Below are positions 63,463 through 64,000 of a stretch of 64,000 nucleotides of DNA, in pieces (position 1 is the stretch's first letter; each line of letters starts with the position of its first letter). The stretch covers positions 5,731,001 to 5,795,000 of the forward strand of contig NZ_AP021903.1 of assembly GCF_018326005.1 (NCBI RefSeq), in the 5' to 3' direction. The DNA comes from Pseudomonas sp. Seg1. Lineage in GTDB: Bacteria > Pseudomonadota > Gammaproteobacteria > Pseudomonadales > Pseudomonadaceae. The notes under the pieces were generated by a model, which saw only the letters and a program-made list of their open reading frames with translations, made no database searches and was not told the origin of the DNA. The translations under genes were made by a program, and so were the position numbers.

Positions 63463-64000
63463 TTGCAGCGTATTCGGCGACCAGTCAGGCGCGGGTCAAC
63501 GCGGCCCTGGAAACCCTGTTCAACGCCCCGCTGCCGGAACTGGCGCGCCTCTACGAAGCGATGCGCTACAGCGTGATGAACGGCGGCAAACGCGTGCGTC
63601 CACTACTGGCCTACGCCGCATGCGAAGCCCTCGGTGGCAAGCCCGAGCAGGCCAACGGCGCGGCCTGCGCCGTTGAACTGATCCACGCCTATTCGCTGGT
63701 GCACGACGATTTGCCGGCGATGGACGACGACGATCTGCGTCGCGGCCAGCCAACCACCCACAAGAAATTCGACGAAGCCTGCGCGATTCTCGCCGGTGAC
63801 GGCTTGCAGAGCCTGGCGTTCAGCGCCCTGCTCGACCCGCGCCTGAGCGATCTGAGCACAGACATTCGCCTGCAACAGGTCACAACGCTGGCGCATGCGG
63901 CAGGCCCGGCGGGTATGGTCGGCGGTCAGGCCATCGACCTCGGCTCGGTTGGCCTGAAGCTCGATCAGAAAGCCCTCGAACAGATGCACCGGCACAAGAC
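63459..64000 (+). CDS. ispA: Farnesyl diphosphate synthase, N-terminal part (partial)
   Basis: Short-chain trans-prenyltransferase that condenses IPP with DMAPP and GPP to give farnesyl diphosphate. The visible 180 residues include [20 protein letters not shown], the first Asp-rich motif [20 protein letters not shown] (DDxxxxD), [18 protein letters not shown] and [15 protein letters not shown]. The gene runs off the window before the second Asp-rich motif. Confidence 0.95.
   Translation, partial: MIAAYSATSQARVNAALETLFNAPLPELARLYEAMRYSVMNGGKRVRPLLAYAACEALGGKPEQANGAACAVELIHAYSLVHDDLPAMDDDDLRRGQPTTHKKFDEACAILAGDGLQSLAFSALLDPRLSDLSTDIRLQQVTTLAHAAGPAGMVGGQAIDLGSVGLKLDQKALEQMHRHK

Overview
The window is a high-GC gammaproteobacterial chromosome segment, almost certainly from a fluorescent Pseudomonas (P. 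fluorescens group). The evidence is the gene order leuS-lptE-holA, the block proA-nadD-rsfS-rlmH-mrdA-rodA-mltB-rlpA-dacA-ybeD-lipB-lipA, the ethanolamine cluster eatR/exaC/eat/eutBC, the magA-F macroglobulin operon, and many Pseudomonas-type REP/REPIN palindromes ending in GTGGGAG or GTGGCGAGG. No rRNA, tRNA, IS element, prophage or CRISPR array was seen.

Layout. 1-4600: end of leuS, lptE, holA, the ribosome-rescue gene arfA (with an in-frame hairpin that should make its mRNA non-stop), a lytic transglycosylase and an LD-carboxypeptidase. 4800-16300: a long minus-strand run of core genes for lipoate synthesis, cell elongation and peptidoglycan remodelling, ribosome maturation, NAD and proline synthesis. 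16478-18647: mpg and a DedA-PAP2 fusion.

18650-29950 is an accessory island between core genes, with AT-richer edges. It holds three paralogous proteins of 650-685 residues whose C-termini look like ADP-ribosyltransferase (ART) folds with an R-S-E pattern. A 1163-residue protein lies among them, with a hydrophobic membrane-insertion segment resembling the pore region of large toxins (Mcf/TcdB type), followed by RTX-like Ca-binding repeats. Two unknown minus-strand genes close the island. I read this as an undescribed multi-component toxin locus in which one possible translocator may serve several enzymatic subunits.

30058-37293: LON-domain protein, LrgA/LrgB, MaoC protein, a MORN-repeat/C13-caspase-like lipoprotein, an NAD(P)-binding protein, a YceK lipoprotein, ubiX and mpl. 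37560-45532: ethanolamine catabolism. The sigma-54 activator EatR diverges from exaC, and eat-eutBC follows. Two good -24/-12 promoters and a candidate activator site are visible, so ethanolamine would be imported, split to acetaldehyde and ammonia, and oxidised to acetate.

45648-52525: GNAT, DedA, MtfA, pyrophosphatase, an S24-type repressor, a small secreted protein, a GGDEF cyclase and a lipoprotein. 52535-62717: the minus-strand magA-F operon around an alpha-2-macroglobulin without its thioester cysteine, with a clear sigma-70 promoter and an unusual inverted-repeat array upstream. The window ends in xseB and the first part of ispA.
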